Origin: an uncultured Bacteroides sp.
Lineage (GTDB): Bacteria > Bacteroidota > Bacteroidia > Bacteroidales > Bacteroidaceae
Direction of reading: 5' to 3'
NCBI GenBank assembly: GCA_947074295.1
Contig: CAMTPC010000002.1
Coordinates: forward strand, 1 to 64,000
Length of the DNA: 64,000 bases
Shown piece by piece: positions 51,350-61,797 of this stretch; within the stretch, counting starts at the first letter, position 1; each line of letters starts with the position of its first letter. The notes beneath the pieces are model-generated. The model was not told the DNA's origin, did no database searches, and saw only the letters and a list, made by a program, of their open reading frames with translations. The position numbers were made by a program, and so were the translations under genes.

Positions 51350-54142
51350 ATGAATTCAAACACAAAATTTGTGCTGATGGTGTTATTCGCATTACTCTCT
51401 ATATCCACTATATCGGCACAAAGCATTCAAAGCCTCCGCTTAAAAAGAACCTATGTTTATAATGATCTCGACAAAATCGTCGATGCTATTGGTCTCGATC
51501 TTAACATTCGTTTCGTTTATGATAAAGAGCATTTATCGCGGTATCAGACCTCATTTGACCCATTTATGAATGCCAAAGAGAGTAGTGTGGGTGGTATATT
51601 GCGTACCTTGCGCGATGCATGGGACATGGAGACATCTATTGGAAAAAATGGATATGTTTATATCGCTCGCGATAAAGAGCACATGAAGCAGTTGCAAAGT
51701 AGCCACATCACCCAGGTGGAACAACAAGTAGAGGAGGTGCAAACAGCGCGTAGTGCCATGACACCTATAAAAACTAATTATACACTTACTGGGGATGTAT
51801 TTGATATAGACACAGGCGAACGTATTCCATACGCCACTGTAGCGGTAAGTGCCACTCCGCTGGGTACGGCCACTGATGCCAATGGGCATTTTACAATAAA
51901 CAACATACCAGCAGATACTTGTACGCTACAAGTTCGCTATATAGGGTATCGCACGAAATGGGTATCCTTATCACCCACAGAAGAAAATGCCCCCGTGAGG
52001 ATAGATATGGAGGCTCAATCTCAAGACATTGCCACGGTTTTTATCATCGGGCGCAAAGATGATAAAGCCTTGCAGCAATATACGGGTGAACATAAAATGA
52101 AAATGGCACCCGAAGCATTGAAACTACTTCCCAATATAGGCGAAAAGGATATATTGCGCGGTTTTCAGTTAATGCCCGGTGTAAGTGCTTCAAATGAGAG
52201 TAGCTCGGGTATGTATGTGCGCGGTGGTACACCTGATCAGAACCTTATATTGTACGATGGCTTTACAGTCTATTATGTTGATCATTTGCATGGATTTTAT
52301 AGTGCATTCAATTCGAACGCCATAAAAGATGTGCAGTTATATAAAGGTGGGTTTGACGCTAAATACGGTGGACGTCTATCAAGCGTTACTGAGATTACTG
52401 CAAAAGATGGCAATAAAAATCGATTTACACTAGGAGGAGAGGTCAGTCTTCTTAGTGTCAATGCTTACACCGAGATACCTATTGGTAGTAAAGTGACGAC
52501 ACTTTTTGCATTTCGTCGCTCTTATCAGGGCTATATGTGGAATAAGGTTTCGGGACAAAACAAAGTCTTTGAAGGGCAAACAGCTGTAGAAAAACCAGCC
52601 ATGCGGGGAAGTAGTTCTTCCTCGTCTCCAGCCTACTTTTATGACTTAAATGGTAAGATAACTATTACGCCCACTTCGAAAGACATCGTTTCGCTTAGCA
52701 TATTTAACGGCACAGACTATATTGATAATACTCCTAGTTTTAGCTTTGGTGGTGGTAAAGGTGGTTTCGGCGGCATTCAGATGGACAACGCTGATTATGC
52801 CAAATATGGTAATTTAGGGATTAGTGCACGATGGATACGCAAATTGAATGATAAATGGAGCATGAATCTATTGACGAGTTATTCTAATTTCTATGCAAAA
52901 CGTGATCAACGACGTTCTATCATTGTGACACGCACCAACGATGATGATGAGACGGAAACGGAAGAAATCAACTCGGGTTCATTGGAAGAAAATCAGCTGT
53001 ATGATTATAGCCTGAAAAATGACTGGCGCTATCAGCTCAATGAGTATCATTCTCTGGAATTTGGCGTATATGCTACCAAGTATGACATAAAATACACCTA
53101 TACACAGAATGAAGAAGAAACATTGCTGGACAAACGAAATGATGCAGTGCTTGCTGGTGTTTATCTGCAAGACCGGTTAAATCTGATAGATGGTCGCTTT
53201 ATCGTAACACCTGGAGTTCGTCTGAATTACTTTTCCTCAACTAGCCAACTCTATCTGGAACCTCGTCTTAGTGGTAGTTATCGTTTGACTTCTAAGCTCA
53301 CCGCTAACGCAGCCACAGGGCTCTTTTATCAGTTTGCAAATCGTATTGTGCGCGAAGATGTAATGGCGGGCAATACAGATTTCTGGATATTGTCGGATGG
53401 TGATGAAATACCCGTGAGTCGTTCGGCGCACTTCAACTTAGGGCTAAATTATGATTTACCCGACTTTATCTTTGGTGTAGAAGCTTATTATAAACGCAAT
53501 CACAACATCTCTGAATATACCCTGCGCTATAAACAGAATAAGGTGCCGATGGGAGGCTCTGGGGGAAGTGAGTCAAATACGGAAATATCCGAAAATTTCT
53601 ATGTGGGCGATGGCTATGCGATGGGAATAGAGTTTCTGGCGCAGAAAAAAGCAGGCAAGTTCAACGGATGGGTAAGCTATTCGATTGGTCAGGTAAAAAA
53701 TAGATTTCCTGACCAATCAGAAACTTATTATTATGCTTCTCAGGATGTGACACACGAGCTTAAGATGGTAGGTATTTATCGTTTCGGCAACTTCGATGTT
53801 TCGGCAACATGGATCTATGCGACAGGGCGTCCGTATACAGCTCCATTGGGCGCCTATCAGATTAACTCAGTCAGTGGTGTCACGGAGTCTTACTATGCAG
53901 TAAGTGATAAAAATACTTTCCGTTTGCCGGCTTATCATCGCTTAGATTTCTCGGCTAGTTATCGTTTCAATATCTTCGGAACCAAAGGTCGTCAAAATGC
54001 TTTAAGCTTTTCTTTATTCAATGCGTATAATCGAAATAATGTCAGTGCGAAACAATTTCAAATTGTCGATGATACGATTTTAGAATCCAACATTAATTAC
54101 CTCTCTATAACTCCTAATGTATCGCTCATTTTCAAATTTTAA
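51350..54142 (+). CDS. TonB-dependent outer-membrane receptor with STN-like and carboxypeptidase-like N-terminal domains
   Basis: Signal peptide; YTLTGDVFDIDTGERIPYATVAVS…; plug ILRGFQLMPGVSASNESSSGMYVRGGTPDQNLILYDG; C-terminal aromatic end SLIFKF. Confidence 0.93.
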   Translation: MNSNTKFVLMVLFALLSISTISAQSIQSLRLKRTYVYNDLDKIVDAIGLDLNIRFVYDKEHLSRYQTSFDPFMNAKESSVGGILRTLRDAWDMETSIGKNGYVYIARDKEHMKQLQSSHITQVEQQVEEVQTARSAMTPIKTNYTLTGDVFDIDTGERIPYATVAVSATPLGTATDANGHFTINNIPADTCTLQVRYIGYRTKWVSLSPTEENAPVRIDMEAQSQDIATVFIIGRKDDKALQQYTGEHKMKMAPEALKLLPNIGEKDILRGFQLMPGVSASNESSSGMYVRGGTPDQNLILYDGFTVYYVDHLHGFYSAFNSNAIKDVQLYKGGFDAKYGGRLSSVTEITAKDGNKNRFTLGGEVSLLSVNAYTEIPIGSKVTTLFAFRRSYQGYMWNKVSGQNKVFEGQTAVEKPAMRGSSSSSSPAYFYDLNGKITITPTSKDIVSLSIFNGTDYIDNTPSFSFGGGKGGFGGIQMDNADYAKYGNLGISARWIRKLNDKWSMNLLTSYSNFYAKRDQRRSIIVTRTNDDDETETEEINSGSLEENQLYDYSLKNDWRYQLNEYHSLEFGVYATKYDIKYTYTQNEEETLLDKRNDAVLAGVYLQDRLNLIDGRFIVTPGVRLNYFSSTSQLYLEPRLSGSYRLTSKLTANAATGLFYQFANRIVREDVMAGNTDFWILSDGDEIPVSRSAHFNLGLNYDLPDFIFGVEAYYKRNHNISEYTLRYKQNKVPMGGSGGSESNTEISENFYVGDGYAMGIEFLAQKKAGKFNGWVSYSIGQVKNRFPDQSETYYYASQDVTHELKMVGIYRFGNFDVSATWIYATGRPYTAPLGAYQINSVSGVTESYYAVSDKNTFRLPAYHRLDFSASYRFNIFGTKGRQNALSFSLFNAYNRNNVSAKQFQIVDDTILESNINYLSITPNVSLIFKF

Positions 54143-54147
54143 TAATT

Positions 54148-54957
54148 ATGAATAGTAAAATAAATATTTGTTACATGCTGTTTTGGTGTATTCTATTTTT
54201 GGGGTGTCAGCCCACACTTATAGCAGAGTTTGAAGACAAACCCGTAGTGACTTGCTACTTGGATGCCGGCGAAACCCCTATATTGAATATCGGAAAATTA
54301 ATCGCATTTAGAGATGATGCACAATACAGTAGTCAAGATGTGAATGATCTTGCTATCATTATCACCGATGAGACGGCGGAGATAGATTTCGCTCTGATAA
54401 ATATTGGAGAGGGTAATTATGAAAATGCAGCTTTGATAGCACAAGCCAATCATACGTATTCACTACGATTTGACTATGATGGACAATCTATTTACGCCAC
54501 TACCACTGTGCCCGATGCACCCGAAGGTGTAGAATACTCGGCCAAGTCGATAGGAGTGATGTCGCCCAAGACACGCAATACACCAGGACGTGGAATTGAG
54601 GTAACCTGGAGCAATGATGATCGTAATTTCTATATAGTAGAAGGAAGTACCACAAGTGTACAACCCATACAATATTCGTATGACGAAGATGAATGGCCAG
54701 TGAAATGTTTCAAGCTCGATTATACTCAGGGAAATACCGCTACACTTTCGTCAGCGCAATTTAGCTATTATGGTTATTATGAAATCTCATTGATTCGTAT
54801 TCAAACCGAATATGTAGTGATGAGTCAAGGAAGTTCAAATACATCTACATCACTTGAAGATATGCGTGGAAATATCGACGGTGGCTACGGTATCTTTACA
54901 GGAATAAATCGTGTACGTCAGAGAGTAAACGTATATAAAGAGTCTTCTCCTGTCTGA
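54148..54957 (+). CDS. DUF4249-like lipoprotein
   Basis: Lipobox LFLGC; VVTCYLDAGETPILNIGK; immediately downstream of the TonB receptor. Confidence 0.75.
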   Translation: MNSKINICYMLFWCILFLGCQPTLIAEFEDKPVVTCYLDAGETPILNIGKLIAFRDDAQYSSQDVNDLAIIITDETAEIDFALINIGEGNYENAALIAQANHTYSLRFDYDGQSIYATTTVPDAPEGVEYSAKSIGVMSPKTRNTPGRGIEVTWSNDDRNFYIVEGSTTSVQPIQYSYDEDEWPVKCFKLDYTQGNTATLSSAQFSYYGYYEISLIRIQTEYVVMSQGSSNTSTSLEDMRGNIDGGYGIFTGINRVRQRVNVYKESSPV

Positions 54958-55000
54958 CTAATTTATATAAATAGCAGTATATTAAAAAACAAATTCGATT

Positions 55001-55846
55001 ATGAAGAAACTATCAAATTTATTTATGGCGGCAGTCTCATTGCTGCTTTGGTGTAACTGTTCTGCACAGACACCTAGCGAGCACTGTGAAGTCTTTCCGC
55101 CACTTAATCAGCTTGCTCCTCTCGAGGATTATGTATCCATTGAGGAGGGTAAATGTTTTGTGAAAACTAGTCACACCAACGATGCACTGATGGTTCAGGT
55201 TGTGGTGAAAGACCCTGCCTTGCAACAAAAGTTCCTAATGCAAGGACTCAATCTCTATTTGGATCTATCAGGTAAGAAAAAACAAAAGTATGGTGTCGCA
55301 TTTCCTAAATCAAATCCACAGGCTATGATGAGTAGCATGAAGGGCGAATGGGGAGAAATGGATCAGCAGCCATCACGGCAACAACAGAATAATGAGCCTT
55401 TTAGAGGAGATAAACCCGAAGGTGTTAGTGCGCAACGCGGCCGAGACTTAAAACTGTTGGTTGGCCATATGAGCTTTGAGCCTGCTGTGCTTGTCAATGA
55501 TAAAGGTGAATACTGTATTGATAGAGAGAAAGCGATGATCAGTGCCGAAGATGAAAATCTGATTTATACTGTGTCACTTCCATATGATATGCTGGGAACT
55601 AAGATTAATAAGAAAAAGAAAATTGCTATCGGTTTGAATGTAGAGATGCCAAAACAAACTGTCGGTGAAGGTCCTGCAGGTGGAATGCCTCCTAGAGGTG
55701 GCGGAATGGGAGGCCCCGGAGGCCCAGGCAGTGGCATGAGACCTGACGGAGGACGCCCTGGTGGCAGAGGTGGTGAAATGCCTACAAAAGAAGCGATGAC
55801 AGAACTGACCAAAGCCTATAATCAATGGCTGATCTTTACTTTGTAA
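55001..55846 (+). CDS. Secreted protein with Gly/Pro/Met-rich C-terminal segment
   Basis: Signal peptide; GGMPPRGGGMGGPGGPGSGMRPDGGRPGGRGGEMP tract. Confidence 0.65.
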   Translation: MKKLSNLFMAAVSLLLWCNCSAQTPSEHCEVFPPLNQLAPLEDYVSIEEGKCFVKTSHTNDALMVQVVVKDPALQQKFLMQGLNLYLDLSGKKKQKYGVAFPKSNPQAMMSSMKGEWGEMDQQPSRQQQNNEPFRGDKPEGVSAQRGRDLKLLVGHMSFEPAVLVNDKGEYCIDREKAMISAEDENLIYTVSLPYDMLGTKINKKKKIAIGLNVEMPKQTVGEGPAGGMPPRGGGMGGPGGPGSGMRPDGGRPGGRGGEMPTKEAMTELTKAYNQWLIFTL

Positions 55847-55872
55847 GTGATTGTAACTTCCATAAATAACTG

Positions 55873-55916
55873 ATTCCCTAAATAACTGCCTCGTGGCTTT
55901 TGTTTAGGGAATATTT
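55873..55916 (+). terminator. Rho-independent-like terminator
   Basis: ATTCCCTAAA (55873-55882) / TTTAGGGAAT (55903-55912). Confidence 0.55.
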
Positions 55917-56299
55917 ATATCATTGAGACTAAGTAGTCATGGTGGGTCATTTCATAAAATCGGATATACTTCAAGTTCTGGAACTTGGCGGAAGAGCTAT
56001 ATATATACCATTTCATATCAATTGGGCGCACGAAAAATACGAAGAAACAATTTTCCATCCCAATTTCATTCAGTTGGATTGTTTAAAGGCTGTCACATCA
56101 CTTATTATGGCATGCAGGGTCTTTTATATCTTTTGTCTACAGAAAACTATTGCGTACAGGCTATAATTCACACTATATCTATCATAATGATAGCTGTATT
56201 GCTGTTATACAGCATAATGCCTTTATTTTATCTATCTGTTTTCTTGCCCGAAAGGTCTGATTCGCTATATTTGTTAGGTTAACAAAAAAGAATCTTACC

Positions 56300-58207
56300 A
56301 TGAAAATATGTTCATTCCATGATCTGAAGGAGATCAGGCGAAAGGCATCTTCACTACTGGCACTGCGCGAAGCCTGCAGTTGTCGTGTAGATGAGAATTG
56401 TTGTAGTCTGAACACTGGTACACCGCATATGCAACTGCTGGTTTGCGGAGGTACAGGATGTAAAGCTTCAGCCAGTCATCAGCTGACCGATAATTTAGTC
56501 TTTGCCATCAATCAAGCAGGGCTCACGGAGCAGATAGATGTGATCGTGACGGGTTGTTTTGGGTTTTGTGAAAAAGGACCAATAGTAAAGGTAATTCCCG
56601 ACAATACCTTTTATGTACAAGTGATGCCTGAAGATGCAGAAGCTATTGTGAAAGAGCATCTCATTGGGGGACATAGGGTAGAGCGCTTACTCTTTGTGGA
56701 TCCTAAAACCAGCCATCTGATAAGCGATTCGAAACACATGGACTTCTATCGCAAACAACTGCGAATAGCCTTACGTAACTGTGGCTTGATAGACCCCGAA
56801 AATATAGAAGAGTATATTGCGCGCGGCGGTTATGATGCTTTGGCCGATTGTATGCTTAATCGGACACCAACCGAGGTGATAGATACAATAAAGCGTTCGG
56901 GTCTGCGTGGACGTGGAGGTGGTGGTTTTCCGACGGGGGTGAAGTGGGAGTTTGCCATGAATCAGCCCGAAAAAGAGAAATATGTGGTTTGTAATGCTGA
57001 CGAAGGTGATCCAGGGGCTTTCATGGACCGAAGCATCATGGAGGGCGATCCGCATTCGGTGATTGAGGCCATGATTATTTGCGGACATTCGATCGGTGCA
57101 AATACGGGGTTGGTCTATATTCGTGCCGAATATCCACTAGCTATTCAGCGCTTAAAGATTGCCATAGATCAGGCTCGACAGTATGGATTACTGGGAGAGA
57201 ATATATTTGGTACAGATTTCTCGTTTGATATAGAAATTCGATTGGGCGCAGGTGCCTTCGTTTGCGGAGAAGAGACAGCGTTGATTCACTCGATGGAAGG
57301 AAAAAGAGGTGAGCCTACACTGAAACCTCCTTTCCCAGCCGAGAAAGGCTACAAGGGGAAACCCACGAATGTGAACAATGTAGAGACCTTGGCCAATATA
57401 CCTATCATCTTGACGAATGGTGCAGAATGGTTCGCCTCCATTGGAACCGAACGTTCTAAGGGAACAAAGGTTTTTGCGCTTGCTGGTAAGATTAATAATG
57501 TAGGTTTGATAGAAGTACCTATGGGTACTACTTTGCGCGAAGTAATCTACGATATCGGGGGTGGTATCAAAGGTGGGAAGAAGTTCAAAGCGGTACAAAC
57601 GGGTGGCCCATCGGGTGGTTGTCTCACCGAAAAACACCTTGACACCCCGATTGACTTTGACAATCTCCTAGCTGCTGGTTCTATGATGGGATCGGGCGGT
57701 ATGATTGTGATGGATGAAGATGATTGTATGGTATCGGTGGCTCGTTTTTATCTGGACTTCACGGTAGAAGAATCTTGTGGTAAATGTACTCCTTGTCGTA
57801 TAGGTAACAAGCGTCTATTGGAAATCTTAAATAAGATCACTCAAGGAAAGGGTGAAAATGTCGATTTACAAACACTATCTACATTAGGGAAAGTCATAAA
57901 AGATACTGCGCTCTGCGGGCTAGGGCAGACTTCTCCCAACCCTGTCTTATCTACATTAGATAACTTTTATGATGAATATGTGGAGCATATTAAGCTAAAA
58001 AAATGCCGAGCCAAACAGTGTAAGGCACTGCTGACGTATGCCATTGATCCTAACAGTTGCACCGGCTGTCACCTCTGCGCACGTCATTGTCCGGTAGAGG
58101 CTATCGTGGGAGTACCTCGTAAACCGCATATCATCTTGTCTGATAAATGTATCCGATGTGGAATGTGCTTGGCGCGTTGCAAATTCAATGCTATCCATAT
58201 CTTTTAA
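56300..58207 (+). CDS. hydB: NuoF-like subunit of NAD-linked [FeFe] hydrogenase
   Basis: RGRGGGGFPTGVKWEFA, CNADEGDPGAFMDRS, GAGAYVCGEETALI-type motif, ESCGKCTPCRIG, C-terminal 2x[4Fe-4S]. Confidence 0.93.
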   Translation: MKICSFHDLKEIRRKASSLLALREACSCRVDENCCSLNTGTPHMQLLVCGGTGCKASASHQLTDNLVFAINQAGLTEQIDVIVTGCFGFCEKGPIVKVIPDNTFYVQVMPEDAEAIVKEHLIGGHRVERLLFVDPKTSHLISDSKHMDFYRKQLRIALRNCGLIDPENIEEYIARGGYDALADCMLNRTPTEVIDTIKRSGLRGRGGGGFPTGVKWEFAMNQPEKEKYVVCNADEGDPGAFMDRSIMEGDPHSVIEAMIICGHSIGANTGLVYIRAEYPLAIQRLKIAIDQARQYGLLGENIFGTDFSFDIEIRLGAGAFVCGEETALIHSMEGKRGEPTLKPPFPAEKGYKGKPTNVNNVETLANIPIILTNGAEWFASIGTERSKGTKVFALAGKINNVGLIEVPMGTTLREVIYDIGGGIKGGKKFKAVQTGGPSGGCLTEKHLDTPIDFDNLLAAGSMMGSGGMIVMDEDDCMVSVARFYLDFTVEESCGKCTPCRIGNKRLLEILNKITQGKGENVDLQTLSTLGKVIKDTALCGLGQTSPNPVLSTLDNFYDEYVEHIKLKKCRAKQCKALLTYAIDPNSCTGCHLCARHCPVEAIVGVPRKPHIILSDKCIRCGMCLARCKFNAIHIF

Positions 58208-58222
58208 CCTCAAGTTATCATT

Positions 58223-59989
58223 ATGACTAAGAAACATATAACTCTTCAAGTCGATCATCACTCTATCTCTGTTCCTGAAGGATCGACCATATTGGATGCC
58301 GCTCATGCCATCGGCATTGATGTCCCTACACTCTGCCACTTCAATCTGAAAGGTACTTGCGTGAGAAATAGCCCTGCGTCGTGTCGTGTCTGTGTGGTGG
58401 AAGTAGAAGGACGACGCAACTTAGCACCTGCGTGTGCTACACCTTGCACCGAAGGTATGGTGGTGCATACCAGTACGCTGCGTGTACAAAGAGCCCGGCA
58501 GATGGTGGTGGAGCTGATACTCTCGGATCATCCCAACGACTGTCTGACATGTCCAAAGTCGGGCAATTGTGAGTTGCAAAACTTGGCAGTACGTTTTAAC
58601 ATCCGCGAATTTCCATTTTTAGGAAGCGAACAATCCCCTCGTAAACGTGAGATAACATCTTCAATCGTACGCAACATGGATAAGTGTATCTATTGTCGTC
58701 GCTGCGAGAGTGTGTGTAATGATGTTCAAACCGTAGGGGCACTTGGTGCGGTAGGACGTGGCTTCAATACGACCATTGCGCCTGCCTTTGACAAACCCAT
58801 GGCACAAAGTGAGTGTACTTATTGTGGCCAATGCGTAGCGGTATGTCCGGTAGGTGCACTGACAGAGCATGATCATACGAACCGTTTGCTCGAGGATCTG
58901 GAAAATCCCGATAAAGTGGTAATCGTACAGACGGCACCCGCAGTACGTGTAGCTCTAGGCGAGGCTTTTGGATATCCTGCAGGTAGCAGTGTGACAGGCA
59001 AAATGGTATACGCGCTACGTGAATTGGGTTTTGACTATGTGTTTGATACAGACTTTGCTGCTGACCTCACTATTATGGAAGAGGGCGCTGAAGTGCTTCA
59101 ACGTTTGACGCGTCTGTTGGATGGTGATACTCAAGTGAGCATGCCTATATTGACATCGTGCTGTCCGGCATGGGTTAATTTCTTTGAGTATCAATTTCCC
59201 GACTTGCTCGATATCCCCTCAACCGCACGTTCGCCGCAACAGATGTTTGGCGCTATTGCCAAAAGCTACTGGGCGGAAACGATGTGTATACCGCGCGAAA
59301 AACTAGTAGTAGTGTCCATCATGCCATGTTTAGCGAAAAAATATGAATGTGATCGTCCGGAGTTTAAGGTAAAAGGTAATCCCGACGTGGACTATTCTAT
59401 ATCTACGCGCGAACTTGCTGCATTGATCAAAAGGGCCAATATCGGTTTTAAGGTGTTGCCCGATAGTGAATTTGATAATCCTTTAGGAGAATCTTCGGGT
59501 GCAGGTGTCATCTTTGGAACTACAGGTGGTGTGATGGAAGCGGCACTACGCTCGCTCTATGAAATCTATACTGGCGAGACGCTAGGACGCATTGAGTTTG
59601 ACGAGGTGCGAGGTATGAAGGGTGTGCGACGAACCACAGTAAACTTGAAGGGTTTCGAACTTAAAGTGGGTATTGCACATGGATTGGGCAATGCTCGACA
59701 TCTCCTTGAAGATATACGTAGTGGCAAAAATGAATATCATGCTATTGAGATTATGGCATGTCCAGGAGGATGTATAGGTGGAGGTGGTCAGCCACAACAC
59801 CATGGCGATGTAGATGTGCTGTTGGCACGCGCTAAAGCACTTTATGATGAAGACATGGAAAAGCCAATACGAAAGTCGCATGACAATCCTTATATAAAAT
59901 TGCTTTACGAGAACTTCTTGGGTAGACCATTGAGTGAAAAAGCGCATCAATTGCTGCATACACACTACTTTAAGAAAACCGTGAACTGA
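58223..59989 (+). CDS. hydA: [FeFe] hydrogenase catalytic subunit
   Basis: H-cluster motifs TSCCPAW, MPCLAKKYE, EIMACPGGCIGGGGQP; N-terminal [2Fe-2S] and [4Fe-4S] domains. Confidence 0.97.
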   Translation: MTKKHITLQVDHHSISVPEGSTILDAAHAIGIDVPTLCHFNLKGTCVRNSPASCRVCVVEVEGRRNLAPACATPCTEGMVVHTSTLRVQRARQMVVELILSDHPNDCLTCPKSGNCELQNLAVRFNIREFPFLGSEQSPRKREITSSIVRNMDKCIYCRRCESVCNDVQTVGALGAVGRGFNTTIAPAFDKPMAQSECTYCGQCVAVCPVGALTEHDHTNRLLEDLENPDKVVIVQTAPAVRVALGEAFGYPAGSSVTGKMVYALRELGFDYVFDTDFAADLTIMEEGAEVLQRLTRLLDGDTQVSMPILTSCCPAWVNFFEYQFPDLLDIPSTARSPQQMFGAIAKSYWAETMCIPREKLVVVSIMPCLAKKYECDRPEFKVKGNPDVDYSISTRELAALIKRANIGFKVLPDSEFDNPLGESSGAGVIFGTTGGVMEAALRSLYEIYTGETLGRIEFDEVRGMKGVRRTTVNLKGFELKVGIAHGLGNARHLLEDIRSGKNEYHAIEIMACPGGCIGGGGQPQHHGDVDVLLARAKALYDEDMEKPIRKSHDNPYIKLLYENFLGRPLSEKAHQLLHTHYFKKTVN

Positions 59990-60020
59990 TTTGTCTTATC
60001 CTGATAAAAATCAACTAGAT

Positions 60021-60497
60021 ATGTCTGAAATAAAAATATCTTGTACAGCCCGCCAGCAAATAGAAACTATCTGTGATCAGTGCAACAACGATCCGGGCGA
60101 ACTGATCCATATATTGCACGAGGTGCAACACGCTGTAGGCTTTCTGCCCGAAGATGTGCAACGTGTCATTGCTGTTAAATTGCGCATCCCACCGTCAAAA
60201 GTATTTGGTGTGGTGACTTTCTATACTTTCTTTACCATGACGCCTAAAGGACGACACCCTATATCAGTATGTATGGGTACAGCCTGCTATGTGCGCGGTG
60301 CTGAGAAAATATTGGAAGAACTAAAACGAGTTTTGAACATCGAAGTAGGAGAGACCACACCCGATGGAAAGTTCTCATTGGATTGTCTGCGATGTGTAGG
60401 TGCTTGTGGCTTAGCTCCAGTAGTGACGATAGGAGATAAAGTTTATGGGCGATTACAGAGTATAGAGATAAAGAAAATCTTGGATGCTTTGGAATAA
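60021..60497 (+). CDS. hydC: NuoE-like thioredoxin-fold [2Fe-2S] subunit
   Basis: VFGVVTFYTFFTMTPKGRHPISVCMGTACYVRGAEKIL…CLRCVGACGLAPVV. Confidence 0.94.
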   Translation: MSEIKISCTARQQIETICDQCNNDPGELIHILHEVQHAVGFLPEDVQRVIAVKLRIPPSKVFGVVTFYTFFTMTPKGRHPISVCMGTACYVRGAEKILEELKRVLNIEVGETTPDGKFSLDCLRCVGACGLAPVVTIGDKVYGRLQSIEIKKILDALE

Positions 60498-60537
60498 ATG
60501 CTTTCCTTATTATAATTATTAGATAGTGTAATGGATT

Positions 60538-60578
60538 CTAATTCTCTGACAGGAGTCATACCCCCGTCAGAGAATTAG
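60538..60578. terminator. Perfect 13-bp inverted repeat between convergent genes
   Basis: CTAATTCTCTGAC (60538-60550) / GTCAGAGAATTAG (60566-60578). Confidence 0.6.
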
Positions 60579-61049
60579 CTGATAATCGATAATATCTATC
60601 CATTTATCAAATTTACGACCTACTTCTTTGAACAAAGAAACTTGCTCGAATCCGAATCGGGCATGCAGCGCAAAACTGGCCTCATTACCTTGTGTGATAC
60701 ATGCCACAATACAATGATAATGGCGCTGACGACATTCGTCAATAAGATGCTTCATGAGCTTTGAACCAATACCCTGTCCTTTATATTCGGGTGATAAATA
60801 GATTGTTAACTCGACAGTATTGTCGTATGCGGCTTTGCTTTTCCAACCATGGACATAGCAATAACCTGCAATTTTACCATCAATTTCATATACATAATAT
60901 GGAAAATCCTTGCTTAGTGTATCAATGCGTGACTGCATCACTTCAGGAGTTATTGGAATCGTTTCGAAAGTGATGATGCTATGCAAAATATATTCATTGT
61001 AAATCGTGGCTATAGCAGCGGCATCAGTAAGTTTGACAGAACGTATCAT
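60567..61049 (-). CDS. GNAT-family N-acetyltransferase (phosphinothricin acetyltransferase-like)
   Basis: IRSVKLTDAAAIATIYNEY, VELTIYLSPEYKGQGIGSKLMKHLI. Confidence 0.9.
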   Translation of the reverse strand: MIRSVKLTDAAAIATIYNEYILHSIITFETIPITPEVMQSRIDTLSKDFPYYVYEIDGKIAGYCYVHGWKSKAAYDNTVELTIYLSPEYKGQGIGSKLMKHLIDECRQRHYHCIVACITQGNEASFALHARFGFEQVSLFKEVGRKFDKWIDIIDYQLIL

Positions 61050-61336
61050 CTATTAGGAATATTTATTGAGTTTCGTTAGCAAATATATGTGTTTTAAATC
61101 TTTTTGAGCAATGAAGCAGTACATAAATATGAGCCAAAAGAGCCGCTATACGTTTTATTGAGCGCAAAAATTGATAGAGCAGATAGTATGTTACAAAAAT
61201 TATTCGTACGTTTGCGTACAATTAGTTTTTAAAACATACATTAACTGGAGTTGAAAAATACAACTCACAAGTACAGCTAAACTGTTCTTTTAAAATAAAG
61301 GTATTGATTGATTTTCGAACTTAAAATAAAAAAATT

Positions 61337-61783
61337 ATGGTAGTAGATAGACTAGAAAATTTAGAGAAGTATGCGTCATTGAATCCGCTTTTTGCACAAG
61401 CTATTGATTTTTTGAAAAATCACGATTTGAATGCTTTGGAAGTAGGCAAAATCGAACTAGATGGCAAAGACCTGGTAGTAAATGTGGCTCAGACCGGCCC
61501 TAAGACTAAAGAAGAGGCTAAACTCGAAACACATAATGTTTTTATTGATATTCAGATTCCATTATCTGGAGTTGAAATAATGGGTTATACTCCGGGTGCC
61601 GAATGTGTGCCTGCAGATGCACATTATGACGAAGTGAAAGATCTTACTTTTTTCGAAGGTCTTGCGCAGGACTATATCACAGTGAAGCCTGGCATGTTTG
61701 CTATTTTCTTCCCAGAAGACGGACATGCTCCTGGTATTACATCGACTGGCGTTAAAAAAATTATCGTGAAAGTTAAAGCTTAA
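61337..61783 (+). CDS. YhcH/YjgK/YiaL-family protein
   Basis: LEVGKIELDGKDLVVNV, ETHNVFIDIQIPLSGVE, FAIFFPEDGHAPGI. Confidence 0.9.
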   Translation: MVVDRLENLEKYASLNPLFAQAIDFLKNHDLNALEVGKIELDGKDLVVNVAQTGPKTKEEAKLETHNVFIDIQIPLSGVEIMGYTPGAECVPADAHYDEVKDLTFFEGLAQDYITVKPGMFAIFFPEDGHAPGITSTGVKKIIVKVKA

Positions 61784-61797
61784 TCACTATCCTCAAT

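Noticed and set aside
55564-55825. Two Pro/Ser-rich minus-strand ORFs opposite the Gly-rich tract
   Set aside because: Arise from reverse-complemented Gly/Pro codons of 55001-55846
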